Shown here in pieces: positions 11,422 to 21,859 of a DNA stretch of 64,000 nt. Every line of letters begins with the position of its first letter. Within the stretch, counting starts at the first letter, position 1. Source of the stretch: Lineolata rhizophorae. Its lineage: Eukaryota; Ascomycota; Dothideomycetes; Lineolatales; Lineolataceae. Under the pieces are notes generated by a model. That model saw only the letters and a list, made by a program, of their open reading frames with translations, made no database searches and was not told the DNA's origin. The position numbers and the translations under genes are program-made. The DNA lies in NCBI GenBank assembly GCA_010093515.1, contig MU001670.1:556129-620128 (forward strand), read 5' to 3'.

Positions 11422-13227
11422 TCATGCTACAGAGCGATGAGCTAGTGGATGTAACGGTGGCCGCCGAACAAGGGCAACAGACTCTAATGCCGGCTTTGAA
11501 TCCTCCTTGAGCTCAATGTCCACTAGATACACATTTCGGTCGAACAGACTCCTCTCCAGTTTGAGTACAGCCCATGACCCAGTCTGTACAGTCAGCTTAT
11601 CATCGTCCCATCCCAGTACTTCAGTCCTAGATGGATTAGCACTTCCAAAGCCACGAGTAAGGTATCTTTCATGAATATCCTTGATCGTGGCGTCGTGCGG
11701 AATGCCGCATTCGATATGAAGGCGAATCCCATCGTCATCTAACGGAGTGCGGCCCGCCCGAGGACCTCCAATAAAAACGGCGACACCTCCATTCTTGCAC
11801 TCTCGCAATAATACCATGCCTGATGCTAAATTCGTGTCAGGGTGTTGTTTTTATTTGAGTTTCAAAGGTACATGCCACTTACCGGAGTCTGAAATGAGTC
11901 GTAGGCCCAATGCTGACCCGGATTCTTGAAACTTCGCACCAACTTGCGGAATAGAGGAACCGTTTGTCAAAGGCGACGAGTTTGCCACTGTCCGTTCGAA
12001 ACGACGTTGTCCCAGGCTACCAAAATCGAAATATGACCACCTTCGCCATACTTGGTTCACGTTGACTAGCGGTGTCTTATCCCTAATGCAGATTTCCTTT
12101 CGGGTGGCGTTCCATAGTTCTTGAGACCCGGTTCGAGGATTTATCCGGTAGACCCGACCATGGTCTATTCTGCGATAGCATTCCTCACCAAAGTGGTCTT
12201 TTGGAGCCCAAAGGTAGAGACCAATCGCACACCCTCTCGCATCTCTGCAGTTGAGAATTCCAACCCGGCGGTCTGTGCTGAGGGAAACCAGCGGGAGAGT
12301 AATACTGAGGCCTTTGTTATTGAGGTAATATGGGGCATTCTGGTTCGAACGAGACGCCGCAACCCAGATGTCACCTGAATCCAGGAAGTCTTCTGGACTA
12401 TCTGCAAGAACACTCATCCGAGGTCTGGAGTCTTCGGATTGGTGCGCCGTCCAAGCGAAAATGCTTTCGTCATCGGTTGTTTTGATGATTTCCAGGAGGA
12501 GACGTTTGAATGCTCTGGACCCTTCCCCATATATCATCGGCATATATATGTTGAAGAGACCCATGAGACAGTAGGCTGCGTCTTCGACACGTTTTGTCTT
12601 TCTTCTAGAGGCCCAGGACATCTTTTGAGCTACAGACACTGGCTCTGAGCCGAAGCAGAGAATGCTGGCGTTACTGATTCCCGTGATTCTGGAAAGTGAG
12701 TCGACCAGTGTTTCCTTTGTACCAAACTCCACCCACTCCTTGGAAAAGAAACGAACCACCTTCGACGCCAGAAGCTCCTGGAGGGTCCACCCTCGCGTAT
12801 GCCAAGCACTTCTAGCAAACTCTTCCATATTTACCTCCCGAAGACCTGGCTTCGACGTGGTTCGGTCCACCGCTGCCCTTGTCCGCCAAGAAAGCGGTTT
12901 AATAGAAACGTCGCAGAGGTAGACGTAGCAAACTCCAGCTTTTTGGTACCAGCTGAACATTGAGTTGATGGCTTCTTCTAGCTCAGCACTGCTTGACTTG
13001 TCGATACAACATGTGTCGATCCAAACATACTTGTACCCTTCCGAAAAGGCTTGCCTGCAACAATTCCAGATCTTTGAATATCCTTCCTTCTTCCGGGCCA
13101 GTTCAGGACGCTGAAACTCCTCAAACGAGACTTCAGAATTGCCCCACGTATGTGACAATATGGCGTAGTGAGGAGGCGGTTCCGGAAACTCGGCAAGCTG
13201 CAGTGTGGCTACATCGATGAGCCGCAT
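11422..13227 (-). CDS. HET-domain protein (heterokaryon-incompatibility type)
   Basis: Two coding exons, 13227-11883 and 11819-11422, about 580 residues. The intron begins GTAAGT at 11882; two in-frame acceptors are possible (CAG at 11820 or TAG at 11826), differing by two residues. The N-terminal HET domain is textbook: YAILSHTWG near residue 23, a YVWIDTCCIDKSSSAELEEA block near residue 67, then SMFSWYQKAGVCYVYLCDV, and a TRGWTLQELLAS block near residue 145. A second conserved fungal block follows (KTKRVEDAAYCLMGLFNIY, then MPMIYGEGSRAFKRL), typical of HET proteins with a DUF8212-like region. HET proteins trigger cell death after non-self fusion; whether this one does is unknown. No NACHT, ankyrin or WD repeats follow. 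It lies in AT-richer DNA, in keeping with the accessory placement of such genes. Confidence 0.92.
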
Positions 13228-14116
13228 GGTTGAGGATAGGTAAAGGATGTGAGACTGGCAGGGGGAGATCTGAGTTCAACCGGCCGAGCGTCCAATTGTT
13301 ATTGGGAATGAAAATAAAGACTAGTAGTTGGCAACTCAGAGTATGCGATACAAAATATTTTGATTGCTTCCTCATAGGCTGAAATGATTGAAACTGAGAG
13401 TAGACAATGTCATAGTGGCACCGACAGTAGTTGCTCTCAGTCGTACAACTAGGATCATGGTTGATCTTGCTTCTTATGTATTCGCGTTTGACCAGCAAAT
13501 GGTAGGCGCATACTTTTAGCAATGGTGTCGTGCAGGTAGTGGCAAAGTATGACTAGATTTCACTTCACCGGAGAAATTGGCGCTCGTTGCGCCTTGGCCC
13601 CCAACTTCATCATTAGGTTTCTATGGTCACCGGTGGGAGATCGCCTGAACACAATCCCTTTACACACACCAAATGAGGCGGTAGTGTAGGTTAGTATTCG
13701 GTAGAGGCTTGGCCAGTGTGACCGGAGAGGCATCATTCCTAAACGATTGACCGAAAGCCTTGGGTGACCGCCGAGTACAAACTCCGCAAAAATAAAGGCG
13801 TCTTACCTTGAGGTAGAGGTTGTCTGAGGTATGAAAAATTGCAATTGAGCACATACAGTATCAATTGAGGTATAATATAATTATTCAAAATAACCTACGA
13901 ATATGTGTTCCAAATGGTCTGTTTTACCGAGTGCGGTTCTAGTGACAGCACGAACGGAACGGCCGCAGGGGCGGTCATGAAGTAACACGGGAGTTTGGCA
14001 GCGCGGGGCTACGGTGGCGCAGCAGGAGGCTATGTCGAACGCGAACGCACCACACTTCAATTTTCACCGGTGTCTACGCCACGTAGGTTAGCGAATGTAT
14101 TATCTTCGCATACAAC
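13228..14116. other. Divergent intergenic region between HET and coiled-coil genes
   Basis: An AT-richer 0.9 kb stretch upstream of both neighbouring genes. No additional gene, repeat or RNA is recognised. Short frames on the minus strand lack any motif. Confidence 0.55.
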
Positions 14117-15178
14117 ATGGAGATAATTCGCGCTATTTTACGGGGCGTTCAATCCGTACTTAACTTCTTTCTACCTTTTACAGATCGAAACACACCGCTG
14201 TTGCAAGACATCGCTCACACGGCAGCTCTGTGCGCTATTCTCTATTATGCTCCGCGATATCTAGAACAACGCCGCAACGCTGCCGAAGCAGAACAGCAGC
14301 AAGAGCAACAAGCTGAAATCGATGAGCTTCCACAGGAGCAACAAAATGAGCAGCAATTCGACGATGCTGCCATAGATAGCTCGGACGCCGAGTTCGAAGG
14401 CGAACTAGGCGCCGTTGATGCGAACGGCGAGCCCGCCGGACCCGCCGACGTCCCGCCTCAACCGCCGTTCGCGCCCGACGCTCCTATCCCGCCCGCTGTT
14501 CATGACTTCAACGACGCCGACTTCGTGGAGCCCGGGCCCGCCGCAGCAGCTGGCGGGGCGCGCCCGGGGGCCCAGCCCGCACGACGAGCAGGGGCCGCAG
14601 ACCGGCCCGTAGGCGCCAAAAAGGCCAAGTCGCTCGCGCGCCGCGACCAGCGTCGCGCATACCACGAGTTCCAACGGATGCAAGGGGACGCAGCAAGGAG
14701 GGCGGCGGCGGAAGGAGCGGAGGAGCGAGAAGCGGCGCTGGCGGAGGAGCGAGCGCGCAGGGCGGCGGTTGAGAGGGAGTTGGAGGAGAAGGCGCGAAGG
14801 GAGAGAGAGGCAAAGAAGGAGAGAGAGGAGGAGGCGATGAGGGAAGAGAGGGAGAAGAGAAAGAAGGTAGAGGGGTGGGTTAGGCAGACATTGAGGGAAG
14901 AAAATACCAGAGCGGCGCTGAATTTGAAGGAACTTGGGAAGAGTGTGGGGAGGTCGAGGGAGTGGGTCGAAGGTGTGGTAAAGGCTGTGGGTGTCCTCGG
15001 ATTGAGGAAGACGCCCGAAGGGACAAAAGTGCTTGTTATGATTACAGGAGGAGGTTGGCTGGTGAGACTGGATAATAGTATTATGACGGAGATGTATGAA
15101 AAGACTGCGGAACTCGACGGCAGTCAAATTGGCTTCGTCCAGGCGGGTAGGATCCTGGAGACTATTCTCAAGGCATAA
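14117..15178 (+). CDS. Membrane-anchored coiled-coil protein with DDRGK1-like architecture
   Basis: A single exon of 353 residues starting at the ATG of MEIIRAILRG. A moderately hydrophobic helix (about residues 30-48, ending APRYLEQRR) could be one N-terminal membrane anchor. Then come a Gln/Glu-rich acidic region (55-100), a Pro/Ala-rich linker (100-165), a basic patch around KKAKSLARRDQRR, a long Arg/Glu/Lys/Ala coiled coil (about 180-255), and a C-terminal globular part (about 258-353; LNLKELGKSVGRSREWVEG) that could form a winged helix. Anchor, charged coiled coil and terminal winged helix is the layout of DDRGK1/UFBP1, the ER adaptor of UFM1 ligase. The DDRGK tetrapeptide itself is absent and the similarity is architectural, so the assignment is a hypothesis. 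The coding bias shifts to a purine-rich tract at 14690-14880. Confidence 0.72.
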   Translation: MEIIRAILRGVQSVLNFFLPFTDRNTPLLQDIAHTAALCAILYYAPRYLEQRRNAAEAEQQQEQQAEIDELPQEQQNEQQFDDAAIDSSDAEFEGELGAVDANGEPAGPADVPPQPPFAPDAPIPPAVHDFNDADFVEPGPAAAAGGARPGAQPARRAGAADRPVGAKKAKSLARRDQRRAYHEFQRMQGDAARRAAAEGAEEREAALAEERARRAAVERELEEKARREREAKKEREEEAMREEREKRKKVEGWVRQTLREENTRAALNLKELGKSVGRSREWVEGVVKAVGVLGLRKTPEGTKVLVMITGGGWLVRLDNSIMTEMYEKTAELDGSQIGFVQAGRILETILKA

Positions 15179-17033
15179 TCTTATTTGGTCCTCGGCGCAA
15201 ATGGCAACTTCCAAAATGGTGTAGTGGCGTTACAAAAAGGCCATAGACTAGGTTGTACGCACACTTGCGTGTTTCCATGAGGCCTCATTCACAGGTCCAT
15301 TGCATGGAATAGGTAATCCTTGAAGCTTCTATGCAGTCCATTTGTTATTATCACGAAAGGGAGCGCGAAGACGTTTTCAGTGCATGTCTTGCTATTCGTG
15401 TACAGAAAGTCTACTAAGACTATCTGAGTGCAACTGATCACTATTAACCCTGAATGGCTCCATTAAAGGACTGACGTTTCCTCTCAATCTAAAAAGCAGG
15501 CCAATTCCGCTCGAATAATGAAAATACCGATGTTCGCATATGACGCATTTTGAAGTGTATACTGGGAATGAACTTTCGAAAATTTACCAGAATTTCTTTA
15601 GGTCTCTGGTCTCTTAGGTCTTGTCTAATCCGATCTCATTCGCGAATATAGCGAGCCAGCCACCTGAACCATTCGTGTGACTCAATATACAAAAAGTCTA
15701 GTACCAACATCAGGCTTAAGAAACTTCAGCGGTTGGGTAACCTCAAAGAAACGGCACTTTTGACAGTGGGAGAGACCCTCACTGTAGCTGATGAGTGAAT
15801 AGGAAATTGAAAATCCCCTAGTCATCCCGAAAATGACGTTCTTAGAGCGGTTTCTACGAAATATGAATCTAGCTCTGGATAGGTTGCGTCTAGAATGCCC
15901 AGGCCATAGGGTCTCCTATCAAGTGGCTAGCTAAAGTCATATCTAAAGCTCCTGAAATAAAAGTCTTGATGCATTGGCTGCCATGTCAATTTTTGGTCTG
16001 AGAGCCATCACCTGCCTGTTTTTGAAGAAACAGAATCTTAACCTCAGGCAGCTGTAGAAGCTCAAACATGGCAGCAGTAATTATGTCCACCCCCATTCTC
16101 TCCTCGGTGAAATTTGGCATTAACTGTAAGACAAGGTCCCCCTTAAAGTGAAGTGACTTATGAGCACTTGTTGAAAGTATAAGAATATCTTTGACAAGCT
16201 TGACTCAATAGCATGCACATAAGTAGCGCCTATTAGATTGAGTGAAGGTTGAAGAAGCAGAGGAAAATTGACCATTTGAAGTACGCACTAAAGTACTCTA
16301 TTACAGACGTTTGAGGCGTGACAAATGAAAAGGCTAATACGAGGTTCAAATCAAGTGCGCCAGAGAATTTAGAAGACAAGTCAAACGTAAGAGATACTTA
16401 AACCATGGGGTGCTACATTTTTGGTGGAACTACAAGCGGATTCTGTGAATCAAAGGATTTGCAAAAGTTTAGGGCCAGCGTTCATCCAGTTGTTGGCGTG
16501 ACTTTGAAAGAGTGGGTGATAATTTCCTGTGGGCAAGTGTGCTATTCGCTGTTTATATCTTAGCTACATCTATAAATCTACGTATATTTTGATAGGCATC
16601 TATCCCACGACGATAACTATATATGCTCAAGTCATTACTAGGGTTGCATTTATAGCTGTACTACTGATGGGTTCTAGGCTTGCATAACGGAAGTAAATAA
16701 GTAAACGATACGCTTGTATCTGCCACCGATTAAAAATTTAGTCCATAATTATCGTTCCTATGGATTCTTTAGTGTCGGCTTATGAGACTTCATGAACATT
16801 AAAAAAATCTACTGCTTTACTCAGCCAGATCATTATTGTACCTTTTTCGCTTTTGGTCCCTATTATGCATTGGTCAGGCCTTGGCACTTCATTTGTAGGG
16901 AGCCCGATACCTAACCGGACTTAGCGCGACCTAACTTCCTGAGCCCGTCCTACCGTGTCACGTCTATTCCCTCCATGCCAACTCGTCCATCAACTCTCCA
17001 ACTGAGCTCTGCATTACCGAAACAAACCTCGCA
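15179..17033. other. AT-rich gene desert, 1.85 kb
   Basis: Between about 15215 and 16949 no reading frame of any length is open on either strand, unlike nearly every other intergenic stretch of this GC-rich window. Runs such as TATA-rich sequence at 16555-16640 are frequent. I recognise no transposon protein, terminal repeat or RNA gene. It could be a heavily mutated relic or simply AT-rich spacer. The last 100 bp are the leader of the gene at 17034. Confidence 0.55.
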
Positions 17034-17853
17034 ATGGCCGGCCCCAATCCCGGCACCGCCGAACTCGCGTCCACGCTTCAAGCGGCGTCGCTGAACCGCC
17101 AGCCGTCGCCGGAGCATGACGTCAACCCGTCCACGAGCGCGAGCACCAAGGAACCCGTGCACGTCGTGTCGTCGTCCTCGTCGTCGGTAGACTCCGCGTC
17201 GTCCGTCGCCGATGATGAGATCCCGGTCTCGGTGCTGCGGCCGCAACCGCGCCGCGCCGCGCTGCCGCCGCTGCCGGACCTGCGGTTCGAGCAGAGCTAC
17301 CTGAAGAGTATCGAACGGGCGGACGGCTGGAAAGGGGTGCTGTGGATTACGGTTAGGGATCAGGTACGGCACTATCGATGAGGCTGCATGTTATCTCCGG
17401 CTGGGAGGCACGGGCACATTGGCGAGAGGCCTCTTGGGTGAATGGGGCTCGGGGGTGGTCGATGCGCAGATGCTACGCCTGACGGGGCAGAACTGACGGC
17501 ATGACGACAACCCAGGTTCTCTTTCCGTTCCTGCAGGGTACCCTGTGGGAGTTGATCCGGTACAAATGGCGGCACATGAACAGGGAACACAAGTTCAGCG
17601 GGCAGAACGTGGGTGCGCGCATCAGGCGCTGGTGGTGGGGGGTCAATAATTGGGCGGTTCCTGGGGACGTGCGGTCTGACTCAGGGCGGAACCAAAAGCT
17701 TGCCGAGGAAATGAGAGAGGTGCGTCGTAGTCTCTCTCGCCTTCGGTGACTTGGAAATGTGTCATTAGACGTTTGAAGCGAAGGGAATACGTGCTGACGA
17801 AAAAGCGGGAGCAGTTCTTCGAAGCGGAGGCGTCCAGTGCTACGGGCGATTGA
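17034..17853 (+). CDS. DUF1770-family small protein, candidate Atg43-like mitophagy receptor
   Basis: Exon 1 is 17034-17363 and exon 2 starts at 17516 (intron 152 bp, GTACGG...CCCAG, phase 0). The conserved core spans the junction: LPPLPDLRFEQSYLKSIE, then ITVRDQ, VLFPFLQGTLWEL, and GARIRRWWWGVNNW. This pattern is that of fungal family DUF1770, which, as I recall, includes the fission-yeast mitochondrial outer-membrane mitophagy receptor Atg43. The N-terminus is Ser-rich and disordered, with an acidic DDEIPVSVL patch. A weak hydrophobic helix falls around VLWITVRDQ. The C-terminus is uncertain: exon 2 may read on to a stop at 17749 (187 residues), or splice from a GTGCGT donor at 17720 to 17769 (stop 17888) or to 17779 (stop 17853, giving a plausible charged RREYVLTKKREQFFEAE tail). 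The last is given here. Confidence 0.7.
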
Positions 17854-17888
17854 ATACCCATCCCCGTGGCGTGCAATGTGGTAGCTGA

Positions 17889-18265
17889 CAGGAATATCTA
17901 TTATTAGCATGGATGGCGTTGGAGGCCTTCAGTTCTGTTTTGTTGTCACTGTAGATATTTTGTCGCGTGAGCAATCCAAGATAGCAGCGAGTTTGAGGTA
18001 AAAGGTGTTCTAGATTATCCTATACCTCATAACTAAAAAATAAGACCGGCCAAATGTTGACCATTGTAGAAGTGAACTCAAAAAGCAGTAAAAACAAAAG
18101 CGCCATCGCTAAAAATGCAATATTCTATAACCCACAATCCAATTATTCACAAGATAACCAAGAGGCAAGACAAAACCGTGACCCATTATCGTATGAACCC
18201 CTTCAAGCTCCTACACTCGCCCCCCGACATTAATGATACAAAACATCTCGTCATTCCGTACACCC
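17889..18265. other. Short convergent intergenic spacer
   Basis: AT-rich spacer between two convergent genes; nothing else is seen. Confidence 0.5.
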
Positions 18266-19880
18266 TCACGCGGCCCAGCGCCTCATCATCCGGGACGGAG
18301 GAGGCAGGGTGTCCCGAGCGTTGCTCTGGAATGCAGCAAAGTCCGTCTCGTCGATGTTGATAGCGAACACCATGCCGTTGGAGCAGTGGCCATTGGGCGT
18401 GCCGTTGGCCTGCTTGCAGTAGAAGTAGCGCGGAGTGTTCTCATCGGTGTCGAGGACGAAGGAGAAGGGCTTGAGGCCCGGGACGCCGTCGGGGTTGGCC
18501 TGGGCGAAGCCGGTGTCGAGGCCGCCGCTCTTCTTCGTGCACGGGTCGTCGAAGGAGGACTCCGTCAGGGTGTGGTTCTTGGCAAGGAAATCGAAGTAGA
18601 TGACGTCGCCGACGGAGCGACCGGTGAGGAAGGGCGGGTCGAACTGGAGCGTGTTGCCGTCGGCGAGGCCGCCGGAGACAGTCACGGTGTAGGTCGCGCC
18701 AGGGGCAGCCGAGGTGGTCGTGGAGCCAGTGTAGGTCGAGGCGCTAGCAGTGCCGGTATAAGTGGTGGTGCCAGTGTAGGTGGTGCTGGCCGAGGTGCTA
18801 GAAGGCGGCGGGACGGAAGCGGTCACGAGCGCGCCATTCTGCTCCTTGGCCTTCTGGATAAACTGGTCCATCTTGCCGGCGGGGTTGATGCCAAAGACCA
18901 TGCCCTGGCCGCAGTGGTTCTTGTTGGGCTGCTTGCAGTAGAACCAGAGCGGGTCCATGCTGTCGACGATGAACTGGCGCTCAAAGTCGGCACCCTCGAG
19001 GTTGTCCGGGTTGGGGATCAGATCCGTGTCAAAGCCATCCTCCAGCGCAGTGCAAGGGGTGTTGAAAGACGACTGGGTGACCGAGTGCGCCTGAGCGAAG
19101 AACTTGAAGTTGACCACGTCGCCGATCAAGGCGTCGACACGGTCAGGGTAGTAGCGGACAGTACCGTTGTCAGCGCGCAGCTCGACGTCGATGGTCTTGG
19201 CCGGGCGGTCGGCACTGTAGGTGCTGCTCGGCGTCTCGCCCGGGGTCTCGGCGGGAGGGGTGACGGGCGGGGGCGTGTAGGTCGGCGGGGGAACCGTGGT
19301 GATGGGGTCGGAAGGCTTGTAGGTAGTGCCGCCATTGATGACGGTCTCAACGATGACAATAATGTCAACGTTGATGATAGTGTCGCCCTGGTAGACAGCG
19401 CGAGTGCACTGGTGCTCAGGAGAGCCGCCAGTGGGCCAGACGTAGACAGTGCTCCACGGGCAATCGACCTGTATGTGTCTGTCAGTATTTTCACTCATTG
19501 CCACCCAGCAGCGAGGAACTTACGCTAGTCCAACCGGCCTCAGTCACCGTCATGCTCCTCCCCGGGTAGTAGGGGTGCTCGTACTCGCCCGCAGACGGGC
19601 AGTACGTCGAAGTCGGCTTCGTCGTATACTCAACAGAAGTGACGGTGCCAGAGCTCGTCCAGGGGGTAGGATGAGCCGGGTTGCTGTTGCCAGCAGGCGG
19701 GGTTGCCTGGTGGCCCGGCGTCTGCGCGTTGCCTTCGTTGCCGTTACAGGCGGTCACGTAGACAGTCTCGGTGACAGTGTGCTCCGGGACTTCGATCGAG
19801 GTCCAATACCTCTGCTCAATCTCGTTGGCAGTAGCCATGGCGGCAAGACCGCCAACAGCGGCAGCAGTAGTGAACTTCAT
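18266..19880 (-). CDS. Secreted tandem-cupredoxin (extracellular serine-rich) protein
   Basis: Two exons, 19880-19524 and 19468-18266, with a 55-bp intron (GTAAGT...CAG, phase 0); 519 residues. A signal peptide (MKFTTAAAVGGLAAMATA) is followed by a Pro/Thr/Ser-rich N-terminal region with a VTETVYVTAC segment. Two cupredoxin-like domains follow (about 210-320 and 375-490), each with matching copper-site pieces: AHSVTQSSF...FYCKQ...HCGQGMVF in the first and NHTLTESSF...FYCKQ...HCSNGMVF in the second. His, Cys, His and Met ligand candidates are therefore present in both. A Ser/Thr/Tyr-Thr-Gly repeat links the two. Such proteins are abundant, glycosylated, cell-wall or extracellular blue-copper-like proteins of ascomycetes of unclear function. 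There is no obvious C-terminal GPI signal, so a soluble secreted form is likelier. Confidence 0.93.
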
Positions 19881-21859
19881 TGTTGAGTGCTTTTCGAGTG
19901 CGACTTGGGTATCCGGGGGTTAAACTTTTTGTGGATTTGGATGTGCGAGCGATAGAACGTTTGTAGTTTTAGCGTAACGACTGTGCGAAAACTGAAAAGA
20001 AAGAAGAGGAAAAAAAAAGGACTCGAAAAAACAGTAGGAAAGAAACTGTTATGAGGGTTTTGCGTGGTGGTGAGAGAGGTAGATCTGCGAGGGCGTCCAT
20101 GGTGCTCTATATACTCATGTCCTTGGTGCCCCGTTGGCATCGTGGAGGCCAACGACGGGTGCAACCCCAGCCACCACCAGCCAAGTCCTGCCAGGGGAAA
20201 GTCAGAGGCCAATGGTTTATCGCAGATTCCTTTTTCGGCGGCGACGAACAAGGGAGATTGGCTATAGCGATGACCGAAGGACGTCTGAGAATAGCACGAA
20301 GTATGCTTATTCTCAACCTTGTTTCTAGAACAGCCAATGATGGCGGTGCAAGGCAGCGGGGAGCCCGAACGGTTGGTCAACAGGTGCAGGTGCCGTGGCT
20401 CGTGCCTCCCGGAAAGGCAGGGCCCGGCGACACGAGACTGCGGTGTTCGCCATGGGTTGTGGCTGGGGCTCCTGGGCAGGCTCGGCAGGCGTCCCACGGT
20501 GAGATTTTCGTGCTGAGCGGCGTAGATTGGTAAGTGCCCGCCCGTAGCACGCGCGGGCGGCCTAAAAATAAGATCGCCCTGCATGGGCCCGTGCTCCTCC
20601 GACCCAGTGCGCCAATAGGAGACCGGATGGAAAGCTTGTCCCTGCTTGGCGTTTCTCGGTCTTCGCTTCCTGGCGCTCCCGTCGTGGCTTGGCCACCGAC
20701 CCTTTGCAGTTGATGAGGTCAAAATGGGCGTGTCTTCCGCTTTGCCGCATAATTCGCGGCCAAGGCCTCTAGGTTCCCCGCCGTTTGGATGGATTGCACA
20801 GTGCTACATACGCTGCACCCCGCACGGCTGAGCCTCGCGGGAGTACCTGAATTGCGCCACGCGGTTTGTCGGCCGAGACCTTCCCGTTGTTCAGCGTTAT
20901 TCAGCTACGGTCTAAGGCTTTCCTAGACTCGAAATATGTAATCGCTCCATAATATAGCACCACTCGCGGCCCCGATCACAATAGCTACACTTTATGCAAA
21001 TGTAATCGGAGTTATTTGCGGAGAATCTCATATCTGTTGTTATTGTTGTAATCGCATTTTGTTGCCAGAGTCTAACTTCATCTTATCCGCCTGAAAATTA
21101 ATGTCAGTCATTCCATATCCTACACAACACTACGTATGCATCCCTTTTCTCTATGGTAATGTGGCGTCTCACTTTTTTCCTAAAGCCGTAAGGCGATCGC
21201 TATCCCCTGCGCTTCCTTCCATCCTTGGGAAATCTTAAACCATGTGCCAAGTCAGGCCGGTGACTCCGCTTTATTACTACTGTGTACATACTGCGAATAG
21301 GCTACAGAAGCTTTGCTATGACAAATTGACATCGAGGGCTAGACCTTTAACACTCCAGCCTGCGTGGCGGGTTACGTCGTGGGACGCGGGCGACCCGGTA
21401 ACCCTCCTCATAATACGTACTCCGTATCCTGTGGTGCAAGAGCTCTCAGGCACAGCTATGGATCGGATGCTCAAATCACCGAATATATTTAAAGAAGACT
21501 CTATAGTGCACGGAATAGCGGGTACCAAAGCTCCAGTACCGTCTATGTGAAGTTTTGAGTCACACCCAATCCGACAAAGCGAAGGCAGCGCAAGTGGTAT
21601 TTGCTTTTCCGTTCTGAAGCCTCAATAATACGCACAGTTTGATGGGCCTAAGAACCTTACCGAGCACCTGCACTTTCACCCTCGCAGTCAGAAGCCCGCG
21701 GTTTCAATTTTGTGCGGCATTGCCGGCTCATCCAGGTTCGATAAGCAGGCCTTTTTCCAATCCCGCGGCGTGAACTTATCCGCAATGGCCTTGAAGGCCT
21801 CCTACTCATTTCATTGGTTGATTAGCACACCCAAGAGTTCAAATGTCGATGTGGGAGGC
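19881..21859. other. Intergenic region, 2.0 kb
   Basis: It holds the upstream region of the cupredoxin gene, an AT-rich part at 20900-21240, and the 3' flank of the phosphatase gene. One copy of the 13-mer TACGTACTCCGTA is at 21414-21426. Open frames near 20050-20830 are biased shadows without motifs. No gene is supported. Confidence 0.5.
20103..20117 (-). promoter_or_regulatory. Possible TATA box of the cupredoxin gene
   Basis: The minus strand reads GAGTATATAGAG about 225 bp before the start codon, in front of a pyrimidine-biased leader. Position and match are reasonable for a strongly expressed secreted protein, but no transcript start is known. Confidence 0.35.

Noticed and set aside
11820-11826. 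Choice between two acceptors in the HET intron
   Set aside because: Both are in frame and differ by two residues; not a separate observation, and undecidable by eye.
18233-19528. 431-codon plus-strand frame opposite the cupredoxin gene
   Set aside because: Val/Gly/Arg-rich antisense shadow; the minus strand has a signal peptide, intron and duplicated domains.
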